Of a stretch of DNA of 44,159 bases, positions 24,286-32,029 are shown piece after piece. The notes beneath the pieces are model-generated. The model made no database searches and was not told the DNA's origin. It saw only the letters and a list, made by a program, of their open reading frames with translations. The translations under genes were made by a program, and so were the position numbers. Positions within the stretch are counted from its first letter, which is position 1, and each line of letters begins with the position of its first letter. The stretch spans positions 1 through 44,159 of the forward strand of contig JADBYK010000079.1 of the NCBI GenBank assembly GCA_020403045.1. Reading direction: 5' to 3'. The DNA is from Cytophagales bacterium (GTDB lineage Bacteria > Bacteroidota > Bacteroidia > Cytophagales > Cyclobacteriaceae).

Positions 24286-24962
24286 GGCTTGGTGGCTCGA
24301 ATCATCTCTCGTTTTCCGGGAGGGCCAGGTATCTTTTCCACCAAAAGCCCCAGCGAAACCAAGTCTCTTTTCAGCTGACCTTTTGAAGAATAGGTGACGA
24401 AGACGCCTTGCGGTTTCATCGTTCGCGCGAGCTTAACGAGATTACTGCGCTGCCACATATCAGGTTGCTTATCTGGCCCGAAGGCATCAAAAAAAATCAA
24501 ATCAAATTTTTCGTCACCAAAATCTGTTTCCTGTAGTCTTAAATCGCGCTTAAGAAAATCAAAATACAGTGAAATTTTTTTTGGCTTTCTCCACTCCGTT
24601 TGGTGCAAGTTTTCAAAAACAGATTTTGCGTTGTCAGTACCTATGATAGACGGATAGTTGAGAAGAGCTACCATCTCCATTGTCAATGGGAACGCTTCGA
24701 TTGTCTCATATCCAATTTCAACGCCCACTTTTTCCGCGGCTAAAGCAGTAAGTAATGCATTGAGGCCAGTGCCAAATCCTATTTCCAAAATGGAAATAGT
24801 CTGTCGATTTGAAACCCGCAGCCAATGATACAAACCTGCCTCAATAAAAACATGCTGTGATTCTTGAATGGCTCCGTGTACAGAATGATAGGTCTCTTGC
24901 AGCCCACTGTGAAACAACGAAGTTGACCCGTCTTCAGTGTGAATGACGATGAGCTCGTCCAC
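24282..24962 (-). CDS. mnmD: tRNA 5-methylaminomethyl-2-thiouridine methyltransferase
   Basis: A 226-aa SAM-dependent methyltransferase equal to the MnmC N-terminal domain, without the FAD part, hence MnmD. It adds the last methyl group of mnm5s2U at tRNA position 34. Visible are the SAM motif ILEIGFGTGLNALL, the opening EDGSTSLFHSGLQETYHSVHG, and the catalytic-region FFDAFGPDKQPDMW. The start codon is GTG, the only plausible start near the family N-terminus, one base after the ispF stop. Third gene of an M16-ispF-mnmD operon. Confidence 0.94.
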   Translation of the reverse strand: MDELIVIHTEDGSTSLFHSGLQETYHSVHGAIQESQHVFIEAGLYHWLRVSNRQTISILEIGFGTGLNALLTALAAEKVGVEIGYETIEAFPLTMEMVALLNYPSIIGTDNAKSVFENLHQTEWRKPKKISLYFDFLKRDLRLQETDFGDEKFDLIFFDAFGPDKQPDMWQRSNLVKLARTMKPQGVFVTYSSKGQLKRDLVSLGLLVEKIPGPPGKREMIRATKP

Positions 24963-24963
24963 G

Positions 24964-25443
24964 TTACTCTTTCTTGATTAAAGCAACAGCCATCGCGTTG
25001 ATCCCTTCTTCGCGCCCCACATACCCCATGGTTTCGTTCGTGGTAGCTTTGATGGAAACATCTTCCTCCAAAATATTCATTAACGGAGCAAGGACTTTCT
25101 TCATCTCCTGAATATGAGGATTGATTTTTGGATTCTCCAAAATGATGGTGCAATCGACATTCTCAATTTGCCAACCTCGGTCAGCCAACATGCGTGTGAC
25201 GTCTTGCAAAAAGAATTTAGAATCCTTGCCACTCCATCTTGGGTCTTTGTTCGAGTAGTGGAATCCAATATCGCGTAGGTTCGCAGCACCAAGTAATGCA
25301 TCACATATGGCATGGATCAATACATCGGCATCGGAGTGCCCAAGTGCTCCTTTAGCTGATGGAATGACAATTCCCCCTAACCAAAAGTCACGCCCTTCTA
25401 CCAACTGATGAACATCAAAACCAAGACCTACGCGGAGCTTCAT
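24964..25443 (-). CDS. ispF: 2-C-methyl-D-erythritol 2,4-cyclodiphosphate synthase
   Basis: A 159-aa trimeric enzyme of the MEP isoprenoid pathway, converting CDP-ME-2-phosphate to MEcPP with release of CMP. Zinc ligands Asp10, His12 and His44 are present (GFDVHQL; DADVLIHAICDALLGA), as are the HSDAD and TTNETMGYVGREEGI motifs. Full length. Sits 2 bases after the M16 peptidase stop and 1 base before mnmD, so in one operon with both. Confidence 0.98.
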   Translation of the reverse strand: MKLRVGLGFDVHQLVEGRDFWLGGIVIPSAKGALGHSDADVLIHAICDALLGAANLRDIGFHYSNKDPRWSGKDSKFFLQDVTRMLADRGWQIENVDCTIILENPKINPHIQEMKKVLAPLMNILEEDVSIKATTNETMGYVGREEGINAMAVALIKKE

Positions 25444-25445
25444 CG

Positions 25446-26684
25446 TTATTTGATTGAATGATAATACAATACACTAGCGTTTTCTTCGCGCAAAATGGAA
25501 GAGGCCACCCGCTGCAAATCAGCAGCAGAAATACGCTCCATCAATTGCGCTTCTCTATTCACTAAACCCGGATCACCCGACAGTGATGCAAAAGCCAAAT
25601 TCATCGCCCGATTTAGCACTTCTACCTCGCCAAATTGTAAACTCGCTTCCGCTTGATTTTTTACTTTTTCAAGTTCGGCAGTCGTCACACTTTCTGCCAC
25701 TACCTGTTGAAGAACCTGGTCAATTTCCTTTTCGGCTTCTACCAGATCAATACCCTCTCTCACCCTACCACTCACCACAAACAAACCCGGATCTACTGTT
25801 CCCATAACAAATGACGAAATAGAGCTGAAGATTTCCCGCTCTTGTACAAGCGTCTGATACAATCGACTGGAATGCCCTCTACTCAAAATGTCACTTAAGA
25901 AATCAGTAGCATAATAATCATTGTCAAACCTGCCACACATGTGCCACGTCTTATAGATGGCGTGGGCAGGCACTTTCGCTTCCACCTCTTCCACTTTCTT
26001 TTTCGTTTGAGGTGGCTCTAACAACAAATTTCGTTTCTCTTTGACACCTGAAGGGATTGGGCCGAACCATTTTTGGGACAACTTTTTAACCTGATCTAAC
26101 GTCACATTCCCTGCCACCACCAGCACCGCATTGTTGGGCAGATAATGCTTGTAGAAAAAAGTCTTTACATCTTGTAGCGTTGCGTTTTCTATATGGCTAA
26201 TTTCTTTGCCGATTGTTGCCCACTGGTACGGATGCTTTTCATAGGCAAGCGGTCGAAGTTTCAACCAGACGTCACCATAAGGCTGATTCAGGTAGCGTTG
26301 TTTAAATTCTTCAATGACTACTTTGCGTTGTACTTCCAATACATTTGGATCAAAAGACAAACTCATCATTCGGTCACTCTCCAACCAAAAACCAGTCTCT
26401 AAATTAGCAGCTGGCACCGTTAGGTAGTAATTGGTAATGTCCGTACTGGTAAACGCATTGTTCTCTCCACCTACCAACTGAAGAGGCTCGTCATAACTTG
26501 GAATATTGGCAGATCCGCCAAACATCAAATGCTCAAACAGGTGGGCGAATCCTGTCTTTGATGGATCCTCATCACGAGAACCCACATCATACAAAATATT
26601 CATGACCGCCAATTGCACAGTATGATCCTCATGCACAATTACGCGCAATCCATTGTTCAGGGTAAACTCCTCAAATTGTATCAT
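25446..26684 (-). CDS. M16-family zinc peptidase (single-domain pair, no signal)
   Basis: A 412-aa peptidase of the insulinase/processing-peptidase family. The inverted zinc motif HLFEH gives H48, E51 and H52, and the distal ligand is the Glu in VVIEEF (about 125). The C-terminal half holds the usual second M16 lobe (HSSRLYQTLVQEREIFSS). No signal sequence, so cytoplasmic. The frame starts at TTG 26693; ATG 26684 fits the family start (MIQFEEFTLNNGLRVIV). First gene of the operon with ispF and mnmD. Substrate unknown. Confidence 0.93.
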   Translation of the reverse strand: MIQFEEFTLNNGLRVIVHEDHTVQLAVMNILYDVGSRDEDPSKTGFAHLFEHLMFGGSANIPSYDEPLQLVGGENNAFTSTDITNYYLTVPAANLETGFWLESDRMMSLSFDPNVLEVQRKVVIEEFKQRYLNQPYGDVWLKLRPLAYEKHPYQWATIGKEISHIENATLQDVKTFFYKHYLPNNAVLVVAGNVTLDQVKKLSQKWFGPIPSGVKEKRNLLLEPPQTKKKVEEVEAKVPAHAIYKTWHMCGRFDNDYYATDFLSDILSRGHSSRLYQTLVQEREIFSSISSFVMGTVDPGLFVVSGRVREGIDLVEAEKEIDQVLQQVVAESVTTAELEKVKNQAEASLQFGEVEVLNRAMNLAFASLSGDPGLVNREAQLMERISAADLQRVASSILREENASVLYYHSIK

Positions 26685-26808
26685 GGACTTCAAAAATAAC
26701 GCTAGTTTTTGGATTTCTTGATGGAAGTCGATTTCTACATGTTAAATGCTCCAAAGTTTAAAGCAAATTCAAACATTGCCTTTGCAAATATGTTAATGGA
26801 TAAATAAG

Positions 26809-26816
26809 TACTTTTG
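26809..26816 (+). promoter_or_regulatory. Bacteroidota -7 box before desaturase gene
   Basis: TACTTTTG matches TAnnTTTG, 17 bases before the ATG at 26834. A TTTG lies at 26781-26784, a longer spacer (24) than the usual 19-21. Confidence 0.45.
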
Positions 26817-26833
26817 TATCTCATTTCAATTTT

Positions 26834-27844
26834 ATGAACGCTACTGATTTTCATTTCTCTAACAGCCCAGAACCACACCGCATTCGAACCAAAGAAATTC
26901 TTTCGCATCATCCGGAAGTGAAGCAGCTTTTTGGTAAAAATCCTTTGACGCTACTTGCCATTTTTGGCCTGGTGGGGGGAATGATTGCAATGTCTTACCT
27001 GTTAAAAGATAGTCCTTGGTGGATGGTGATTTTAGTAGCCTACGTGGTGGGTGCGTTCTTCAATCATGCCCTTTTCGTAATGATTCACGAGTGCTCTCAT
27101 CATCTTATATTCAAAAGTAAAGCTGCCAACTATATTGCTGGAATCATTGCTAATTTACCGCACACTATGCCCAGTGCCATTTCCTTTTTTCGTTACCATA
27201 TCAAACACCATTCTTTTCAGGGTGTACATGAACTAGATGCAGATCTTCCAGACTTTTGGGAAGCCCGATTAATTAACAATACTACATTGGGTAAAGCATT
27301 CTGGCTGCTTCTATTTCCCACCTTTCAAGTGGCAAGAACTTTCCGATTGAAAGAAATAAAGCCGGTAGATGGTTGGATCATAGCAAATTGGGTTGTTCAG
27401 ATCGCTTTCAATGTTGCCATCTGGGTGTTCTTCGGACCAAAGGCGTTGATCTTTATGCTGGTGAGTTTTTTCTTTTCGGTTGGCTTGCATCCGCTTGGGG
27501 CGAGATGGATACAAGAACATTATCTGACGCTTGATCAAAATCAGGAAACCTATAGTTATTACGGCCCGCTGAACAAGTTGGCGTTTAATGTGGGGTACCA
27601 TAACGAACATCACGATTTCCCGTCAGTACCCTGGAACAAACTTCCTGCCTTAAAAAAACAAGCTCCTGATTACTACAACTCGTTAAAGTCACATCAATCC
27701 TGGACAAAGCTTTTCTTTCAATTTCTTTTCGATAAAAATATTTCGCTTTATTCCCGCACTACCCGAAATGAGCGTGGCAAAGTGAAACTCAACGATGAAA
27801 GTAAGCCAGACCTAGAGATGGTGCGAGAGAGTGCGTTGCACTAG
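26834..27844 (+). CDS. Sphingolipid Delta4-desaturase-like membrane desaturase
   Basis: A 336-aa di-iron membrane desaturase. The three histidine boxes are HECSHH (85-90), HIKHH (122-126) and HNEHH (256-260), with four hydrophobic segments. The order and wording of motifs match the eukaryotic DES/DEGS1 dihydroceramide desaturases unusually closely: an N-terminal PHRIRTKEIL segment like the Lipid_DES domain, NNTTLGKAFW, SVGLHP, QETYSYYGPLNKLAFNVGYHNEHHDFP and SWTKLFFQFLFD. Those enzymes put the 4,5-trans double bond into sphingoid bases. Bacteroidota make dihydrosphingolipids, so a sphingolipid substrate is plausible, though an acyl-lipid substrate cannot be excluded. Its stop overlaps that of the convergent bestrophin-like gene by 3 bases. 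Confidence 0.9.
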   Translation: MNATDFHFSNSPEPHRIRTKEILSHHPEVKQLFGKNPLTLLAIFGLVGGMIAMSYLLKDSPWWMVILVAYVVGAFFNHALFVMIHECSHHLIFKSKAANYIAGIIANLPHTMPSAISFFRYHIKHHSFQGVHELDADLPDFWEARLINNTTLGKAFWLLLFPTFQVARTFRLKEIKPVDGWIIANWVVQIAFNVAIWVFFGPKALIFMLVSFFFSVGLHPLGARWIQEHYLTLDQNQETYSYYGPLNKLAFNVGYHNEHHDFPSVPWNKLPALKKQAPDYYNSLKSHQSWTKLFFQFLFDKNISLYSRTTRNERGKVKLNDESKPDLEMVRESALH

Positions 27845-28728
27845 GCTTTTGCGTCCAGTATTTCAAGTACGTTTTCTTTGATCTTTGCTGATAATTCATC
27901 AGTTGGCAAATCGTTGACGTCCTTGCCAAAAGGGTCTTCTATCTCCTCGGCAATCAACTCTACACTCAACAAAACGAATGTGATTATTACTACGATTGGA
28001 ATCGTGATAAACCCCGAAGTAGTTACAAATGCAAAGGGCAATGTAATCACATAAATAAAAATAAACTGTTTGAAATACATCGTGTAAGAATAGGGGATAG
28101 GTGTATTCTTGATTCGTTCGCAGGCTCCCAATATCTCGGAAAACTCTTTCATTTCTCTATCTAACAACAGCAACTGATCTCCTGTAAACACACCCTTTTT
28201 ATAAAGTAGATTAACGCGCTGATAAATAAGCGAAGACAACCTGTTGGGAATATGGTTTGCTCCCTCCAAATCTTTAAGCAGGACAGGATCAATGCCCACC
28301 CAATTCGCTGCGTTCACGCCCTCGCGTAAATGTTCCTTTACTGCGACAACAAAATAGGGTATCATTTCAGTAAACCATTCACGGCTCTCCAAATCACCTG
28401 GTACTAAAAATGCGTTTAGCTTCAACGCAAAATTGCGGGTATTGTTAACCATGCTTCCCCACAACTTTCTTCCCTCCCACCAACGATCATAAGCGGTATT
28501 TGTCCGAAATACCAGAAAGAGACCCAACACTATTCCAAGCAACGAATGCATTGAAATAGTGGTTTTGAAATCACTTTCGTGAAAGCGTAGAATATCTAAT
28601 AGCACATAACAAAGAATTGCCGTGAAAATCGCCATGAAAACAAGCGCGGGCATGAGCGTGCGCATCACCGATCGACTATATGCATGAAAGATGACGGATA
28701 ACCAGGCTTTCGGGTTGTAGCTAATCAT
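27841..28728 (-). CDS. Bestrophin-like anion channel
   Basis: A 295-aa membrane protein of the bestrophin/UPF0187 family, whose members form pentameric chloride channels. Family traits are LVFRTNTAYDRWWEGRKLWGSMVNNTRN (about residues 70-98), RLSSLIYQRVNLL and the closing ELIAEEIEDPFGKDVNDLPTDEL. About four membrane helices. The frame begins at TTG 28761; ATG 28728 (MISYNPKAW) fits the family start. Confidence 0.93.
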   Translation of the reverse strand: MISYNPKAWLSVIFHAYSRSVMRTLMPALVFMAIFTAILCYVLLDILRFHESDFKTTISMHSLLGIVLGLFLVFRTNTAYDRWWEGRKLWGSMVNNTRNFALKLNAFLVPGDLESREWFTEMIPYFVVAVKEHLREGVNAANWVGIDPVLLKDLEGANHIPNRLSSLIYQRVNLLYKKGVFTGDQLLLLDREMKEFSEILGACERIKNTPIPYSYTMYFKQFIFIYVITLPFAFVTTSGFITIPIVVIITFVLLSVELIAEEIEDPFGKDVNDLPTDELSAKIKENVLEILDAKA

Positions 28729-28804
28729 TCGAGAAAATTTGGCTTCGAAGATAAACAACAAAAAGCGTACATGAGCCTGGGCCTAATCATAACAAAAACT
28801 CCAT

Positions 28805-28812
28805 TAACTTTG
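28805..28812 (+). promoter_or_regulatory. Bacteroidota -7 box before E1 gene
   Basis: TAACTTTG matches TAnnTTTG exactly, 14 bases before the ATG at 28827. Confidence 0.45.
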
Positions 28813-28826
28813 CCGCTTTAGCTGTT

Positions 28827-30806
28827 ATGAAATTCCTCCGCAAAAAACATTCTGATCAAACCCTTCAAAACCTTTACGAGCGGCTACTAAAACCTCGCCT
28901 GATCGAAGAAAAGATGCTGATTTTACTTCGTCAAAGTAAAATCAGTAAATGGTTTAGTGGAATTGGCCAAGAGGCAATTTCGGTGGGCATCACTGCCGCG
29001 TTAGAAAAAGACGATTACATTCTTCCCATGCATCGTAATCTGGGCGTTTTTACGGGTCGTGATATGCCCTTTGAGAAATTATTTGCACAATGGCAGGGCA
29101 CGCAAAGTGGCTATACCAAAGGTCGAGATCGCTCTTTTCACTTTGGTACCAATGAACACCATATTGTAGGAATGATTTCACACCTCGGTCCGCAGAATGG
29201 CGTGGCGGACGGGATTGCGCTTGCCTCTAAATTAAAGAAAGAAAGAAAAGTAACTGTTGTTTTTAATGGCGATGGAGGCACGAGCCAAGGTGATTTTCAT
29301 GAAGCGGTGAATGTCGCGGCCGTGTGGGATCTACCCGTCATTTTTGTGATTGAAAACAATGGCTATGGATTATCTACACCCAGCAGCGAGCAATTTCGAT
29401 GCAAACAGTTTATCGATAAAGCAATTGGCTATGGAATTGAAGGCGTTCAGGTAGACGGAAACAACGTGCTGGAAGTATATGAAACGGTGAAGTCCCTTGC
29501 CGAGAGTTTGAGAAAAAACCCGAGGCCAATATTGTTAGAGTGCATGACCTTCCGGATGCGTGGTCACGAAGAAGCAAGCGGCACCAAATATGTTCCAAAG
29601 AAGTTAATGGATGAGTGGGCAAAGAAAGATCCACTCGATAACTATGAGAAATTTTTGTTAAGCGAAAAGGTAATCGATCAAAAATTCATCGACTCACTCC
29701 GCAAAAAAATAAAAAAAGAAATTGAAGAAGGGTTAGCACTTGCTTTTGAGGAAACGCATCCCGTTGCAGATACAGCGACAGAATTGCATGATGTGTATGC
29801 TCCGTTTGTCCAACAATTTATCGAGTCAAATTCAGAAAAGAAAAGCGAAAAACGTTTTATAGATGCCATCAGCGATGGACTGCGATTAAGCATGGAAAAA
29901 CACTCCAATTTAGTTTTGATGGGTCAAGACATTGCCGACTATGGCGGTGTATTTAAAATAACAGAAGGGTTTGTAGAAAAATTTGGCAAAGAAAGAGTAC
30001 GCAACACTCCCCTCTGCGAAGCAGCGATTGTTGGCTCTGGTCTCGGCCTTTCTATCAACGGGATGAAGGCGATGGTCGAGATGCAATTTGCCGATTTTGT
30101 GACAGAGGGTTTTAATCAAATCATAAACAATCTCGCTAAGATTCACTGGCGCTGGGGTCAAGCAGCAGACGTAGTTGTTCGTATGCCTACAGGCGCAGGC
30201 ACCGCAGCGGGGCCATTTCATTCGCAAAGCAACGAAGCTTGGTTCTTTCATACGCCTGGCTTGAAGATCGTTTACCCTTCCAATCCTTATGATGCAAAAG
30301 GGTTATTGTGTGCTGCGTTCGAAGATCCTAATCCCTACTTATTTTTTGAACACAAAGTTTTATATCGTTCGGTAAAAGATGAAATACCTGACGATTATTA
30401 TACAGTTGAGATCGGCAAAGCCAAACTGGTAAGTGAAGGAACTCATCTTTCTGTTATTACCTATGGTATGGGCGTTCATTGGGCAAAAGAAATTTTACAA
30501 AGCATGCCAGAAGTTAGCGCAGACGTGTTGGATTTGCGGACGTTGCTGCCGTGGGACAAACTTGCGGTAGAACAAACGGTGAAAAAGACGAATCGTGTTT
30601 TGATCCTGCATGAAGATACGCTGACAGGCGGTATTGGAGCAGAACTATCTGCGTGGATCAATGAACATCTATTCAATCACCTTGACGCACCAATTATGCG
30701 CGTTGCGAGTTTGGATACCGCCATCCCATTTGCTCCTACGTTGGAAAACAATTTCTTACCAAAAGGAAGGTTAAGGAACAAAATTGAAGAGTTATTGAGG
30801 TATTAA
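28827..30806 (+). CDS. 2-oxoacid dehydrogenase E1, alpha and beta fused
   Basis: A 659-aa thiamine-diphosphate enzyme in which both E1 subunits are one chain. Residues about 10-325 are the alpha part, with the TPP motif GDGGTSQGDFHEAVN ... ENN (148-178) and the phosphorylation-loop-like region RMRGHEEASGTKY. Residues about 340-659 are the beta part (RNTPLCEAAIVGSGLGLSI, VVRMPTGAGTAAGPFHSQSNEAWF, ILHEDTLTGGIGAEL). It oxidatively decarboxylates a 2-oxoacid and passes the acyl group to an E2 lipoyl subunit. The beta part resembles branched-chain (2-oxoisovalerate) enzymes. Fused E1s are common in Bacteroidota. No E2 or E3 gene is adjacent. Confidence 0.95.
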   Translation: MKFLRKKHSDQTLQNLYERLLKPRLIEEKMLILLRQSKISKWFSGIGQEAISVGITAALEKDDYILPMHRNLGVFTGRDMPFEKLFAQWQGTQSGYTKGRDRSFHFGTNEHHIVGMISHLGPQNGVADGIALASKLKKERKVTVVFNGDGGTSQGDFHEAVNVAAVWDLPVIFVIENNGYGLSTPSSEQFRCKQFIDKAIGYGIEGVQVDGNNVLEVYETVKSLAESLRKNPRPILLECMTFRMRGHEEASGTKYVPKKLMDEWAKKDPLDNYEKFLLSEKVIDQKFIDSLRKKIKKEIEEGLALAFEETHPVADTATELHDVYAPFVQQFIESNSEKKSEKRFIDAISDGLRLSMEKHSNLVLMGQDIADYGGVFKITEGFVEKFGKERVRNTPLCEAAIVGSGLGLSINGMKAMVEMQFADFVTEGFNQIINNLAKIHWRWGQAADVVVRMPTGAGTAAGPFHSQSNEAWFFHTPGLKIVYPSNPYDAKGLLCAAFEDPNPYLFFEHKVLYRSVKDEIPDDYYTVEIGKAKLVSEGTHLSVITYGMGVHWAKEILQSMPEVSADVLDLRTLLPWDKLAVEQTVKKTNRVLILHEDTLTGGIGAELSAWINEHLFNHLDAPIMRVASLDTAIPFAPTLENNFLPKGRLRNKIEELLRY

Positions 30807-30864
30807 TAAGTTCAAAAATTTTTGTCAAGCTAGCAGAACTGAAGTGGGTCTGAAGAGGTGTTTT

Positions 30865-31032
30865 TTATTGGCTTTTTTCCTTCAACTTCACTCTTCCCTC
30901 TTCTTTTAATGCCTTACTAATAATCCACTCCATTTGACCATTTGTGCTGCGAAATTCATCGGCTGCCCATTTTTCTACAGCCTTTAATATTTCAGGATCT
31001 AATCGCAGAACAAATGGTTTTTTCTGTGCCAT
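30865..31032 (-). CDS. Arc-like ribbon-helix-helix DNA-binding protein
   Basis: A 55-aa protein: MAQKKPFVLRLDPEILKAVE, then KWAADEFRSTNGQMEWIISKALKEEGR. The beta-strand (FVLRLD), helix A (PEILKAVEKWAADEF) and helix B (STNGQMEWIISKALKE) follow the Arc/MetJ fold; the strand residues Phe, Leu and Arg would read the DNA. It starts 9 bases after the SPFH gene stop on the same strand, so it is in one operon. A neighbouring three-repeat operator suggests it represses its own operon. Confidence 0.85.
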   Translation of the reverse strand: MAQKKPFVLRLDPEILKAVEKWAADEFRSTNGQMEWIISKALKEEGRVKLKEKSQ

Positions 31033-31041
31033 AACTCACCA

Positions 31042-31893
31042 TCACTGATTAAGAGTTCCGGTATTGATGACTGGATTCACATCTTTGTCGGCACAAAGTA
31101 CCACCATTAAGTTACTAACCATCGCTGCTTTTTTCTCTTCATCCAACTCAATTATATTTTGCTCTCTTAGATGTTCCAATGCCATTTGAACCATACTTAC
31201 AGCACCCTCCACAATTTTGAATCGAGCCGCCACTACTGCTGTTGCTTGTTGCCTTCTTAACATAGCCCCAGCAATCTCAGGAGCGTAAGCTAAATAGCCA
31301 ATCCTTGCTTCGATTACATAAATTCCCGCAATGTCCAATCGATTTCTTAACGTTTCCTCTAGTGCTTGATTAACCTCCGTATGACCCGACCTCAGCGTCA
31401 TCTCAGCATCATTGTCAAAATTATCATATGGGTACATTCCTGCCAAAGTGCGGACTGCCGCATCGCTCTGTATTCGCACAAAGTTTTCGTAATTGTCCAC
31501 CTCAAAAGCAGCTTTGTATGTATCTTTTACTTGCCACACAAGGATTACCCCTATTTGAATCGGGTTCCCAACCTTGTCATTCACTTTGATTTTTTCACTA
31601 TCGAAGTTGCGCGCACGAAGAGAGATTTTTTTTCTGCTGAATAACGGATTCACCCAAAAGAAACCGCTTGACTTGACGGTGCCGCGGTAATCGCCAAACA
31701 ACACCAACACCATGGAGCTATTCGGGTTCAAAAAGAAGAAACCGGGCATTATCATAATACCCGTGAAAACTAACAAAATAAAAAATGGACTCCGTGCTGC
31801 AATCAAACCCGCTATTCCTAATGTCAATAGGCCAAAGCAGATCAAAATCATCAAATAGCCAGAGGCGGGCGAGTAGCTTTTTTCGTTATCCAT
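31042..31893 (-). CDS. SPFH/Band 7 membrane protein
   Basis: A 283-aa protein: two N-terminal membrane helices (about residues 12-32 and 37-56), a short NPNSSMVLVLFGDYRGTVKSSGF segment opening the SPFH domain (about 57-235), and a tail ending NTGTLNQ. SPFH proteins (stomatin, flotillin, HflK/C) oligomerise on membranes and scaffold lipid domains or proteases. No NfeD-type partner is nearby; the operon partner is the Arc-like regulator. The phrases LAYAPEIAGAMLRRQQATAVVAAR and AAMVSNLMVVLCADKDVNPVINTG are typical of this SPFH subgroup as I recall it. Confidence 0.92.
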   Translation of the reverse strand: MDNEKSYSPASGYLMILICFGLLTLGIAGLIAARSPFFILLVFTGIMIMPGFFFLNPNSSMVLVLFGDYRGTVKSSGFFWVNPLFSRKKISLRARNFDSEKIKVNDKVGNPIQIGVILVWQVKDTYKAAFEVDNYENFVRIQSDAAVRTLAGMYPYDNFDNDAEMTLRSGHTEVNQALEETLRNRLDIAGIYVIEARIGYLAYAPEIAGAMLRRQQATAVVAARFKIVEGAVSMVQMALEHLREQNIIELDEEKKAAMVSNLMVVLCADKDVNPVINTGTLNQ

Positions 31894-31895
31894 AT

Positions 31896-31928
31896 AAATG
31901 ATATTAAACTGATATTATATCAATATTA
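31896..31928 (-). promoter_or_regulatory. Three 11-bp-phased operator-like repeats before SPFH/Arc operon
   Basis: On the minus strand, ending 2 bases before the ATG: TAATATTGATA, TAATATCAGTT, TAATATCATTT. All three start TAATAT and are spaced exactly 11 bases, one helical turn. Ribbon-helix-helix repressors bind tandem sites at helical-turn spacing. Confidence 0.65.
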
Positions 31929-32029
31929 CGAATTTACAGGTAAAAAGGTTTTGGGCGCTACATTTTTTTTTCGGGGTTTCGAGAAGATTCATTTCCGGCC
32001 GGCCAAACCCCATTTTTCACTACATTAGC

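Noticed and set aside
28827-30806. Frameshift or assembly fusion of two E1 genes
   Set aside because: Alpha-beta fused E1 proteins are a known Bacteroidota form and the linker region reads smoothly as coding sequence.
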